A stretch of DNA of 64,000 bases from Sporichthya polymorpha DSM 43042 (GTDB lineage: Bacteria; Actinomycetota; Actinomycetes; Sporichthyales; Sporichthyaceae), in contig NZ_KB913029.1 of the NCBI RefSeq assembly GCF_000384115.1, positions 2,452,907-2,516,906 on the forward strand. Reading direction: 5' to 3'. This document shows positions 52,543 through 60,487 of this stretch, in pieces. Below the pieces are notes generated by a model that saw nothing but the letters and a program-made list of their open reading frames with translations, was not told where the DNA came from and did no database searches. Position numbers and translations under genes: made by a program. How positions within the stretch are numbered: the first letter of the stretch is position 1; every line of letters starts with the position of its first letter.

Positions 52543-54891
52543 TCAGGAGCGGCGCACGTCCCTCCACGGCACGTCCTTGTCGACCCGTGGTTCGCCGGGC
52601 AGGCCGAGCACCCGCTCGCCGAGGATGGTGCGCTGCACCTCAGACGTCCCGCCCTCGATCGAGTTCGCCAACGACCGCAGCCACGACTTGCGCGGGTCGC
52701 GGCTGCCGTCGAGCGCGGTGCCGGTCGGGGCGAAGCGTTCGTAGGTGTCGATGAGGAGGCCCTCGGTTCCGAGCAGGTCGACGCAGAACTCGAACACGGC
52801 CTGGTTGAGCTCGGCCATCTGCAGCTTGGCGATCGAGCCCTCGGGCCCGGGTCCGCCGCGGTCCGCGGCCGCGGCGCGCAGACTGGTCAGACGCGCCGCC
52901 TCCGCGCGGGTCCACAGCAGCATCAACCGCTCGAGCGTCGCCGCGTCGGCGCGGCCCTCCGCCGCGGCCGCCCGGTAGGTCTCGACGGCCCGTCCGATCG
53001 CCCCGTCCCCACGCCGGACGAACTTGCGGCCGAGCGCGACGCGTTCGTTCGCCAGTGTCGTCATCGCGACCTTCCAGCCGTCGCCGACGTCGCCGAGCAG
53101 GCAGTCGGCCGGGACGCGGACGTCGGTCAGGTAGACCTCGTTGAACTCGTCCTCGCCGGTGATCTGTCGCAGCGGGCGCACCTCGACGCCGGGGGAGGTC
53201 ATGTCGAGCACGAAGTACGACAGCCCCTTGTGCTTGGGCACGTCCGGGTCGGTGCGCGTGACGAGGATCCCGCGGCGTGCAGTGTGCGCGAGGGAGGTCC
53301 AGACCTTCTGCCCGTTGACGATCCAGTCGGCGTCGGGTTCGGAGCCGTCACGCACGGCGCGGGTCGCGAGCGCGGCGAGGTCGGAGCCGGCGCCGGGTTC
53401 GGAGAACAGCTGGCAGTAGATCTCCTCGCCGGAGAAGCACGGCCGCAGGTAGCGGCGCCGCTGCTCCTCGGTGCCGTGGACGAGGATCGTGGCCATCGCC
53501 ATGCCCAGCCCGATGACGTTGCGCGCGGAGTGGTCGGCGGCGCCCGCGGCCAGGAAGCGCGCCTCGACGTGCGGCTGCAGCGAGGAGTCCAGACCGCGTC
53601 CGCCGTGTCCGACGGGGAAGTCGACCTTCGTGAGCCCGGCGTCGAACCGCGCCTCGCGGAAGGCCCGGTCCGCCTCGACGTCGTCGGGGTCGGGGACCGG
53701 GTGCGCGGCGAGGAACTCGTCGATGGCGGCGTCGAGCTCCGCGACCTCGGGACCCCGATCCTCCGCCGGCACCTCGGCGGGCAGCGGCACGACCGCCGGC
53801 CCGGTGACGCCGATCAGCGCGGCCAGGTCGGCCCGGTGCGACGCGGGCGAGCCGAGCAGCAGCTGCGTGCTCTTCGCGCGCTTGAGGTACAGGTGCGTCG
53901 GGTGCTCCCAGGTGAAGCCGATGCCGCCGTGGATCTGGACGGCGGCGGTGGTCACCGTTCGGTACGCGTCCGACGCGACGGCCCGTGCGAGCCCCGCGGC
54001 GGCGGGCAGCGTGTCGGGGTCGTGGACGGCGCTCCACAGCCCGTGCCAGACCACGGACCGCGCCGACTCCACCTCGACGAGCAGGTCGGCGCAGCGGTGC
54101 TTGATGACCGAGAACGAGCCGATCGCGCGGCCGAACTGGATCCGGGTCCGCGCGTACTCGACGGTGAGCGCGAGCATGCGCGCCGCGCCCCCGAGTTGTT
54201 CGGCGGCGAGGTAGAGCAGCCCGGCCTGCCAGGCCCGGCGCAACGGATCCGCGCCAGTTCCGAGCAGGCGCGCGGGGACGCCGTCGAAGTGCAGTGCGGC
54301 CAGGCGCCGGGTCGAGTCCAGCGCCGTCAGCTGATGACGCGTCAGGCCAGGGGCGTCGCCCGGGACGGCGAACAGCGCCGGACCGCCGGGCGTCGCCGCG
54401 GCGACGAGGACGAGGTCCGCGGCGACGCCGTCGACGACCACGTCCGCGTCGCCGGAGATGCGCCACCCGCCGCTGTCGGTGGCCGTGAGGGTGGACTCCG
54501 CCGGCTCGCGGCCGGCCCACGCGAGCGTCGCGACGGTGCTGCCGTCGGCCAGGCGGGGGACGAGGGCGTCGGCGTCCGGGCCGCCGACCGCCAGCAGGGC
54601 CGAGGTCGCGAGCCCGACCGAGGCGAGAAACGGACCGCCGTAGAGCGCGGCGCCCAGTTCCTCGAACACGACGCCGAGCTCGACCAGCCCCGCTCCGCTG
54701 CCCCCGAAGTGCTCCGGCACCGCGAGGCCGTGCAGCCCCAGCTCGGTCGCCAGTTGGTTCCAGACCGCCCGGTCCCAGCCGGGGTCGGTCTCCATCCAGC
54801 GGCGGACGTCGTGCTCCGTGCAGTGCTTGTCCAGGAAGTCGCGGACCACGGCGCGGAGGTCCTCGGCGTCCCGACCCGGTGCGAAGGTCAT
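52543..54891 (-). CDS. Single-chain tandem acyl-CoA dehydrogenase
   Basis: A 782-residue protein with two full acyl-CoA dehydrogenase units. Unit 1 (about 1-345) contains LGLHGLAVPEHFGGSGAG, YARTRIQFGRAIGSFSVIK and GGIGFTWEHPTHLYLKRAK with a candidate catalytic Glu. Unit 2 (about 385-782) contains CQLFSEPGAGSDLAALATRA, WIVNGQKVWTSLAHTA and SIEGGTSEVQRTILGERVLG with its own Glu. Most single enzymes are about 380 residues, so this mirrors a fused heteromeric FadE/ChsE pair. It oxidises an acyl-CoA with FAD. Coupled to the hydratase by ATGA. Confidence 0.92.
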   Translation of the reverse strand: MTFAPGRDAEDLRAVVRDFLDKHCTEHDVRRWMETDPGWDRAVWNQLATELGLHGLAVPEHFGGSGAGLVELGVVFEELGAALYGGPFLASVGLATSALLAVGGPDADALVPRLADGSTVATLAWAGREPAESTLTATDSGGWRISGDADVVVDGVAADLVLVAAATPGGPALFAVPGDAPGLTRHQLTALDSTRRLAALHFDGVPARLLGTGADPLRRAWQAGLLYLAAEQLGGAARMLALTVEYARTRIQFGRAIGSFSVIKHRCADLLVEVESARSVVWHGLWSAVHDPDTLPAAAGLARAVASDAYRTVTTAAVQIHGGIGFTWEHPTHLYLKRAKSTQLLLGSPASHRADLAALIGVTGPAVVPLPAEVPAEDRGPEVAELDAAIDEFLAAHPVPDPDDVEADRAFREARFDAGLTKVDFPVGHGGRGLDSSLQPHVEARFLAAGAADHSARNVIGLGMAMATILVHGTEEQRRRYLRPCFSGEEIYCQLFSEPGAGSDLAALATRAVRDGSEPDADWIVNGQKVWTSLAHTARRGILVTRTDPDVPKHKGLSYFVLDMTSPGVEVRPLRQITGEDEFNEVYLTDVRVPADCLLGDVGDGWKVAMTTLANERVALGRKFVRRGDGAIGRAVETYRAAAAEGRADAATLERLMLLWTRAEAARLTSLRAAAADRGGPGPEGSIAKLQMAELNQAVFEFCVDLLGTEGLLIDTYERFAPTGTALDGSRDPRKSWLRSLANSIEGGTSEVQRTILGERVLGLPGEPRVDKDVPWRDVRRS

Positions 54892-55679
54892 GGCGCGTCC
54901 TGTTCGTCGGCGGTGCGACCAGTCTGCAGGTAACTACCCCGCGTGCCACGCACGAAGTTCTCCCGTAGCGGTGCCGATTCACCGCGCAGGTTCAGGTCGA
55001 GGGTGTGGGCGAGCTCCCGGCGGAAGACGCCGCGGATGTCGCGGCCGATGCTCTCGTCGGTCGCGGCCTTGAGGGCGCGGAGCACGGCGGGGTTCTTCGC
55101 CGCGACCCGGCCGGCCAGGTCGCGGGCCGAAGCGGGGAGCTCCTCGGCCGGCACGAGCCGCAGCACCGACCCGAAGTGGTGCAGCTCCTCCGCGGTCACC
55201 GGCTCGGCGGTGAACAGCGCCGCGCGCAGCCGCTTCTCGGGCATCAGGCCGATCGCCTGGATCATCCCGCTGGCGGCGCCGTTGTCGGCCTCCGCGAGGA
55301 CGAACGGCGTTCCCGGCGCGGCGAGCAGGACGTCGCAGACGCCCGCGACCAGCACCCCGAGCCCGATGCACCAGCCGTGCACCGCGCCGATCACGGGCAC
55401 CGCGCACTCCGCGATCGCGGTCGTGAGCTCCATCGACCCGTGGGTCTGGCCGAGGATGCCCTCGAAGCCGGGGAGCGACTGCACCTCCTTGACGTCCCCG
55501 CCCCCGCAGAACCCGTGCCCGGCCCCGCGGAGCACGACGACGCGCACCCGCTCGTCGTCGGCGTAGGAGCGCAGGTGCCCGGCGAGGGTCGCAATGTCCT
55601 TGAGGTTCAGCGCGTTGACCGGCGGGGCGTCGAGGACCAGTTCCGCGATGCCGGCGTCGTCGACGGATTCGGTGATCAC
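54888..55679 (-). CDS. Enoyl-CoA hydratase/isomerase (crotonase family)
   Basis: A 263-residue crotonase. The oxyanion-hole segments are VVLRGAGHGFCGGGDVKEV near residue 50 and VIGAVHGWCIGLGVLVAGVCD near residue 98 (quoted in part). The second catalytic Glu position is in FVLAEADNGAASGM near residue 128. It should hydrate or isomerise the enoyl-CoA made by the neighbouring dehydrogenase. GTG start. It lies between the acyl-CoA ligase and dehydrogenase genes in the same operon. Confidence 0.92.
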   Translation of the reverse strand: MITESVDDAGIAELVLDAPPVNALNLKDIATLAGHLRSYADDERVRVVVLRGAGHGFCGGGDVKEVQSLPGFEGILGQTHGSMELTTAIAECAVPVIGAVHGWCIGLGVLVAGVCDVLLAAPGTPFVLAEADNGAASGMIQAIGLMPEKRLRAALFTAEPVTAEELHHFGSVLRLVPAEELPASARDLAGRVAAKNPAVLRALKAATDESIGRDIRGVFRRELAHTLDLNLRGESAPLRENFVRGTRGSYLQTGRTADEQDAP

Positions 55680-55697
55680 CCGTCGATCATCCCCGCG

Positions 55698-57224
55698 TCA
55701 CGCGTACTGCTCCCGCAAGGCGTCCCGGTTGACCTTGCCGGTGACGTTGCGCGGCAGCTCGTCGACGACCGCGAGCCGCTTCGGCAGCTTGAACCGCGCG
55801 AGGCGGTCGGCGGCGAACGCGGTGAGGTCCTCCAGCGTCGGCTCGGTGCCGGGAGCGGCGACGACGACGGCCATCCCGACCTCGCCCCACGTGGAGTCCG
55901 GCACCCCGACGACCGCGACGTCCGCGACCGCCGGATGCAGCGTCAGCACGTTCTCGACCTCGGCCGGGTACACGTTCTCGCCGCCGGACTTGTACATCTC
56001 CTTCGTCCGGCCGGCGAGGAAGTAGAACCCGTCCGGGTCGCGGCGGGCGGCGTCGCCCGTGCGGAACCAGTCGCCCGTGAAGAAGTCCGCCCGGTCCTTG
56101 CGCCAGTACCCGACGGTGACGCTGGGCCCGCGCAGCCAGATCTCCCCGACCTCGCCGTCGGGGACGTCGGTGCCCTCGGGATCGACCAGGCGGATCTGCG
56201 TGTGCATCGCACCCCGGCCGGCCGAGCCCGTCTCGGCGAGATTCTGATGGTCCGCCTCGTGGTCGAGCGCGAACGCCATTGGTCCCATCTCGGTCCCGCC
56301 GTACTGGGGCTGCAGCGGCAGGCCGCGTCCGGACCACGTGCGGAAGAGTTCCGGAGTCCCGATCGCGCCGGCGACGATCAGGTGCCGCAGGTGCGACAGG
56401 TCCGCGTCCGCGAAACCCGGCTGGGCCGCGATCGCCTGGTACATCAGTGGGATCGCGGCGAAGTGCGTGACCGGCGGGGTGCTGTCGGTCATCGCGGCGA
56501 GGATCGCCGCGGGGTCGAAGCGGCGCAGGGTCGTGACCATGCCACCGAAGTAGAGGATTGGGTTCGCCATCACGTTCAGCCCGCCCGCGTGGAACAGCGG
56601 CATCGGGTTCAGGTGGTGGCAACCAGGCGCGCTGTAGCCGGTGGTGTGCGCGGTGTTCAGCGCCTGCCAGACCAGCGTGCCGTGGGTCGAGAGTGCGCCC
56701 TTCGGGCGGCCGGTCGTGCCGGAGGTGTAGAGGATGTGCGTCGGGTCGGCGTGGGTGGCGTCGGTGCGCGGGGCGACGGGCTCCCCGGCGGCGAGGTCGC
56801 CGTCGGTCTCGGCGACCGGGCCCTCGACGGTCCAGGCCAGCCGCTGCGGGACCTGCGCCTTCTCCGCGACCTGCCCGGCCGCCTCGGCCCAGACGTCGTC
56901 GTGCACCAGCACCGTGGGTTCGGCGTCGAGACAGATCTCGGCGAGCTCATGGACCGTCAGACGCCAGTTCAGCGGGACGAACAGCGCCCCGAGCCGCATC
57001 GCTGCGAACTGGACCTCGAAGACCCGCGGGTCGTTCTCCGCGAGCAGTGCGACCCGGTCGCCCCGCCCAACGCCGCGGGCCTGCAGGGCGCCGGCGGCCC
57101 GGGCGACGCGCGTCTCCAGTTCGGCCCAGGTGGTGGTCCAGCCGTCCTCGCCGCGGCGCAGGGCGGGGGCGGCGGGGCGGTGCTGCGCCGAGTAGGCGAC
57201 CCAGTCGTGGGCGGCGACATCCAT
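55698..57224 (-). CDS. Acyl-CoA synthetase (AMP-forming)
   Basis: A 508-residue class I adenylate-forming CoA ligase that activates a carboxylic acid for the pathway. The P-loop is LYTSGTTGRPKGALST near residue 165. A5 is PQYGGTEMGPMA, then EIWLRGPSVTVGYW, WFRTGDAARRDPDGFYFLAG and KSGGENVYPAEVENVL. The C-terminal Lys is in LPRNVTGKVNRDALRE. All key blocks are intact. It follows SCP2 by 24 bp and precedes the hydratase by 18 bp. Substrate unknown. Confidence 0.94.
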   Translation of the reverse strand: MDVAAHDWVAYSAQHRPAAPALRRGEDGWTTTWAELETRVARAAGALQARGVGRGDRVALLAENDPRVFEVQFAAMRLGALFVPLNWRLTVHELAEICLDAEPTVLVHDDVWAEAAGQVAEKAQVPQRLAWTVEGPVAETDGDLAAGEPVAPRTDATHADPTHILYTSGTTGRPKGALSTHGTLVWQALNTAHTTGYSAPGCHHLNPMPLFHAGGLNVMANPILYFGGMVTTLRRFDPAAILAAMTDSTPPVTHFAAIPLMYQAIAAQPGFADADLSHLRHLIVAGAIGTPELFRTWSGRGLPLQPQYGGTEMGPMAFALDHEADHQNLAETGSAGRGAMHTQIRLVDPEGTDVPDGEVGEIWLRGPSVTVGYWRKDRADFFTGDWFRTGDAARRDPDGFYFLAGRTKEMYKSGGENVYPAEVENVLTLHPAVADVAVVGVPDSTWGEVGMAVVVAAPGTEPTLEDLTAFAADRLARFKLPKRLAVVDELPRNVTGKVNRDALREQYA

Positions 57225-57248
57225 CTGACGGCCTCTCAGTTCGGTCGG

Positions 57249-57668
57249 TCAGTCGGCCAGTTTGTCGGCCATGCCCTGCTGGGTGAGGAACTCGCGGTAC
57301 ATCCCGAACGCGGGCTGCATCGCGGGCAGGAGCTTGAGGAGGGTCCCGACGGATCCGTCGATCTTCACCTTGCGGCGGGCCATCGCCATCGGGATGTTCA
57401 GGTCACCGAGCCAGAACTTGTGCCCGTCGTCGGCGGACATGAACAACTGGACGTCGACGCGCGCGGCGCGGGCCTCGTCGCCGACCTTCACCTCGGGCGG
57501 GTCCACCGAGGCGTCGATGCTGACCGCGGAGTCGGGGTCGGTGTAGTTCGCGCGGAAAGACGCGCCGGCCTCGACGAACTTCGGCCGCAGGTCCGGGTGC
57601 GTGGTGATGTGGGTGAAGAAGGCGGCGTAGACCTTCTCGGCCTCGTCGGCGGAGTCGAAGACGGGCAC
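57249..57668 (-). CDS. SCP2 sterol-binding-domain protein
   Basis: A 139-residue stand-alone SCP2-like protein. It shows KVYAAFFTHITTHPDL at the start, VQLFMSADDGHKFWLGDLNIP in the middle (quoted in part), MAMARRKVKIDGSVGTLLKLLP as the typical SCP2 core, and an amphipathic C-terminal helix. Such domains bind sterols or acyl-CoAs. It is first in the minus-strand operon SCP2-ligase-hydratase-dehydrogenase-TetR. The GTG start lies 30 bp from regulon site A. Confidence 0.88.
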   Translation of the reverse strand: MPVFDSADEAEKVYAAFFTHITTHPDLRPKFVEAGASFRANYTDPDSAVSIDASVDPPEVKVGDEARAARVDVQLFMSADDGHKFWLGDLNIPMAMARRKVKIDGSVGTLLKLLPAMQPAFGMYREFLTQQGMADKLAD

Positions 57669-57697
57669 GGGCGGGTCCCTTCGCCGTTGTGGCCTGC

Positions 57698-57714
57698 ACC
57701 AAACAGCGTTAGGT
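57698..57714. promoter_or_regulatory. Inverted repeat, regulon site A (ACCWAAC-N3-GTTWGGT)
   Basis: ACCAAAC-AGC-GTTAGGT sits in the 91-bp divergent promoter between SCP2 and the ferredoxin gene. TANNNT-type -10 hexamers (TAGGTT on plus, TAACCT on minus) overlap or abut it, so binding would repress both directions. Confidence 0.7.
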
Positions 57715-57759
57715 TAGTGAGACGGAGGGTGCGGCGCAACGGTACGAGGGAGGCGGGGC

Positions 57760-57951
57760 GTGCGGGTGCGGATCGACGTCGACCGCTGTCAGGGTCACGG
57801 GCGGTGCGAGTTGATTGCGCCGGACTACTTCTTCGTCGACGACGCCGGGGTGGGTCAGGTGCTGCGCCCCGAGGTCGCCGACGCGGACCGGGCCGACGTC
57901 GACGAGGCGCGGTTCTGTTGCCCGGAGCAGGCGATCGCGGTGGGGGAGTGA
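57760..57951 (+). CDS. P450-type ferredoxin ([3Fe-4S]-like, CxxHxxC)
   Basis: A 63-residue ferredoxin that passes electrons to the P450 encoded 4 bp downstream. The cluster motif is Cys10-x2-His13-x2-Cys16 and a final Cys54-Pro55 in FCCPEQAI. His replaces the second Cys of the classical motif, as in a known subset of actinobacterial P450 ferredoxins. GTG start preceded by GGGAGGCGGGG. Downstream of site A. Confidence 0.93.
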   Translation: MRVRIDVDRCQGHGRCELIAPDYFFVDDAGVGQVLRPEVADADRADVDEARFCCPEQAIAVGE

Positions 57952-57955
57952 CCGC

Positions 57956-59218
57956 GTGAGTGCGCCGGTGTTCGACCACCACTCCGAGGACTTCGCCGCG
58001 CGGTGGCCGCAGATCTACGCCGAACTGCGGGCGACGTGCCCCGTCGCGCACACCGAGGCGCACGGCGGCTACCAGGTCGTCACGCGGTACGCCGACGTCA
58101 AGCGGGTGATGTCGGACCCGGAGACGTTCGCGTGCGGGCGGGACCTGACGTTCGACGGCGCGGACGGGCCGATCACGACGGGTGGGGTGACGATCCCGAT
58201 CAACCCCGTGCGCATGGGGATGATGGAGACGGACCCGCCGTTGTCGCAGGCGTACCGGCGGCCGCTGGCGAACCTGTTCACCGCGAAGGCGGTTGCGGCC
58301 TACGAGCCGCGGATGGCGGAGATCGTGACCTGGGTCGTCGACCGGGTCATCGAGCGCGGGCACCTCGACTTCGTCGACGACCTCGCGAATCCGCTGCCGG
58401 CGCTGGTCTCTCTCGACTACTTCGGGCTGCCGCTGCAGAAGTGGGACGAGTACGCGACTGCCCTGCACCGCGCGGCGTACCGGGAGAAGGGCTCGGCGCG
58501 GGCCGTGCTGGCGCTGGTCGACGACGTTCGCGCGGTGGTGGCGGAGCGCAAGGCGTCCGGGCCGCGGGGTGGCGACGTCCTCGACCGGTTGCTGACCGCC
58601 GAGGTGAACGGCGCCCCGCTGCCCGACGAGGACGTCGTCAACCAGGTCTTCATGCTGCTCAACGGCGGGATCGACACCTCGACGGCGCTGATCGCGTCGA
58701 TGTTCCTGCACCTCGCGCAGCACCCGGACGACCGCACCGCCCTCGCCGCCGACCCGTCCCGGATACCGGCCGCGGTCGACGAGATGCTGCGGTACTTCAC
58801 GCCCGGTCCGGGCGTCGCGCGCACGGTGACGCGGCCCGTCGAGCTCGGCGGAGTGTCGTTGCGGCCGGGGGACCGGCTGCTCCTCGCGCTGGGCTCGGCG
58901 AACCACGACGAGGAGGTCTTCGACGACCCGGAGTCCGTCCGCCTCGACCGCGACAACGCCGGCAAGCACCTCGCCTTCGGCCACGGGCTGCACCGGTGCC
59001 TCGGTGCCTTCCTCGCCCCGGCCGAGATGCGGCTGCTCCTCGAGGCGGTCCTGCGCCGGCTGCCGGACTACGAGATCGACGTCAGCGCCGTCGTCCACTA
59101 CCCGACGATCCCGCTGATCAACGGCTGGATCGCGATGCCCGCCACGTTTCCCCCGGGCCCTCGGGTGCTGAAGGGCTTCGACCCGACCCTGCCGGTGCGC
59201 GCTCCCGCAGCCGTGTAG
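57956..59218 (+). CDS. Cytochrome P450 (1)
   Basis: A 420-residue soluble bacterial P450 monooxygenase. The I-helix is MLLNGGIDTSTALIA near residue 240, the K-helix ExxR is in VDEMLRYF near residue 280, and the haem loop is FGHGLHRCLGAFLA with Cys348. The usual acid-alcohol pair reads D-T. It belongs with the upstream ferredoxin. It may hydroxylate a lipid or terpenoid intermediate of the regulon. The GTG start is 4 bases after the ferredoxin stop. Confidence 0.95.
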   Translation: MSAPVFDHHSEDFAARWPQIYAELRATCPVAHTEAHGGYQVVTRYADVKRVMSDPETFACGRDLTFDGADGPITTGGVTIPINPVRMGMMETDPPLSQAYRRPLANLFTAKAVAAYEPRMAEIVTWVVDRVIERGHLDFVDDLANPLPALVSLDYFGLPLQKWDEYATALHRAAYREKGSARAVLALVDDVRAVVAERKASGPRGGDVLDRLLTAEVNGAPLPDEDVVNQVFMLLNGGIDTSTALIASMFLHLAQHPDDRTALAADPSRIPAAVDEMLRYFTPGPGVARTVTRPVELGGVSLRPGDRLLLALGSANHDEEVFDDPESVRLDRDNAGKHLAFGHGLHRCLGAFLAPAEMRLLLEAVLRRLPDYEIDVSAVVHYPTIPLINGWIAMPATFPPGPRVLKGFDPTLPVRAPAAV

Positions 59219-59224
59219 TGCTGA

Positions 59225-59266
59225 CGTCCGACGATATGGCTGCAATAGCGACCACATCGTCGGACG
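59225..59266. terminator. Dispersed palindrome CGTCCGACGATATGGC, copy 2
   Basis: A near-identical copy (39 of 42 bases) of the element at 39294-39335, with loop TGCAATAGCG. It lies 6 bp after the P450 stop and 8 bp before the stop of the convergent CoA-transferase gene, where a bidirectional terminator is expected. Confidence 0.75.
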
Positions 59267-59273
59267 CAAGAAG

Positions 59274-60407
59274 TCAGGCGACCGTCCCGTCGGCGAGGAG
59301 GGCGGCGATCTCGGTCTCGGTGTAGCCGGCGTCCGCGAGGGCGCCGGCGGTGTCGGCGCCGCGGACGGCGGGGGAGCCGGCGCTCGCGGGGGTGCGGGAC
59401 AGCCGCGGGGCGGGGGCGGCCCAGATCCGGTCGCCGTCGCGGACGACGGTGCCGCGCGCGGCGAGGTGGGGGTCGTCGGGGAGCTCGTCGAGGTCGAGGA
59501 CGGGGGTGCCGCAGCCGTCGACGCCGGCGAAGACGCTCTCCCAGTGCGCGCGGGGGTGCGTGGCGAACGCGCCGGCGACGCGGGCGCGCAGGGCCGGCCA
59601 GGTCTTCGGGTTCAGCTGCGTGGAGCGGTCGACGTCGGCGAGGCCGAGGACGTCGAGGAACTGCGCGTAGAACTTCTCCTCGATCGCGCCGACCGCGAAC
59701 CAGCGGCCGTCCGAGCAGGCGTAGACGCCGTAGAACGGCGCGACGCCGGAGAGCAGATGCCGGCCCCGGCCGGCCCACATCCCCGCGTTCAGCTCGGCGA
59801 GCCACGCGCTGCTCAACAGGGCGGCACCGTCGGCGATCGCGGCGTCGAGAACCTGGCCGCGACCGGTGCTCGCGCGTTCCAGCAACGCCGTCACAATGCC
59901 GAACGCGGTGAGCACCGATCCCGCAGCGAGGTCACCGAGCATCGCGAGCGGGGGGACGGGCCGGTCTTCCCCGATCACGCCGAGCGCGCCGGAGATCGCG
60001 AGGTAGTTGATGTCGTGTCCGGCGCGGTCGGCGTACGGACCGTCCTGGCCCCAGCCGGTGAGGCGGGCGTAGATCAGCCGCGGGTTGCGTTCGCACAGCA
60101 CGTCGGGGCCGAGGCCGCGGCGCTCCATCGTCCCCGGCCGGTTCGACTCGAGCAGGACGTCGGCGCGGTCCGCGAGCCGGGCGATCACCTCGGCGCCGCG
60201 AGGGCTGCGCAGGTCGACGACGGCGGAGCGCTTGCCCCGGCTCAGGTGGGCGGCCGGGTCGAACGGTGCCACCGAGGGGCGCTCGACGTGCAGCACGTCG
60301 GCGCCGAAGTCGGCCAGCAGCATCGAGCAGAAGGGTCCGGGGCCGAGCGTCGACAGGTCGAGGACGCGGATGCCGTGCAGGGGGCGGTGGCTCGGCGCGT
60401 CGTCCAC
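59274..60407 (-). CDS. CaiB/BaiF-family CoA-transferase (alpha-methylacyl-CoA racemase-like)
   Basis: A 377-residue class III CoA-transferase or racemase. The N terminus is GIRVLDLSTLGPGPFCSMLLADFGADV (in part). The catalytic Asp is in AMLGDLAAGSVLTAFGI near residue 165. VLDAAIADGAALL and PFYGVYACSDGRWFAVGAIE (in part) resemble AMACR/Mcr, so it may racemise 2-methyl-branched acyl-CoA, as found on sterol or isoprenoid chains. GTG at 60407 has GAGGAG upstream; an in-frame TTG at 60443 would lie inside operator B. Confidence 0.9.
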   Translation of the reverse strand: MDDAPSHRPLHGIRVLDLSTLGPGPFCSMLLADFGADVLHVERPSVAPFDPAAHLSRGKRSAVVDLRSPRGAEVIARLADRADVLLESNRPGTMERRGLGPDVLCERNPRLIYARLTGWGQDGPYADRAGHDINYLAISGALGVIGEDRPVPPLAMLGDLAAGSVLTAFGIVTALLERASTGRGQVLDAAIADGAALLSSAWLAELNAGMWAGRGRHLLSGVAPFYGVYACSDGRWFAVGAIEEKFYAQFLDVLGLADVDRSTQLNPKTWPALRARVAGAFATHPRAHWESVFAGVDGCGTPVLDLDELPDDPHLAARGTVVRDGDRIWAAPAPRLSRTPASAGSPAVRGADTAGALADAGYTETEIAALLADGTVA

Positions 60408-60438
60408 GGTGCTCCTCGGAAGGTCGGACCCGGATATT

Positions 60439-60455
60439 ACCAATCAACGTTAGGT
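60439..60455. promoter_or_regulatory. Inverted repeat, regulon site B (ACCWAAC-N3-GTTWGGT)
   Basis: ACCAATC-AAC-GTTAGGT lies between the divergent CoA-transferase and dioxygenase-like genes. A TAATAT hexamer, a good minus-strand -10, directly abuts it (60439-60434). Confidence 0.65.
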
Positions 60456-60487
60456 ATCGGCAGTCTCGCCGGTGTACGGTCGGCGCC

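Noticed and set aside
60408-60443. TTG start at 60443 for the CoA-transferase
   Set aside because: It lies inside the operator-like site B and lacks a ribosome site; GTG at 60407 has a good GAGGAG upstream.
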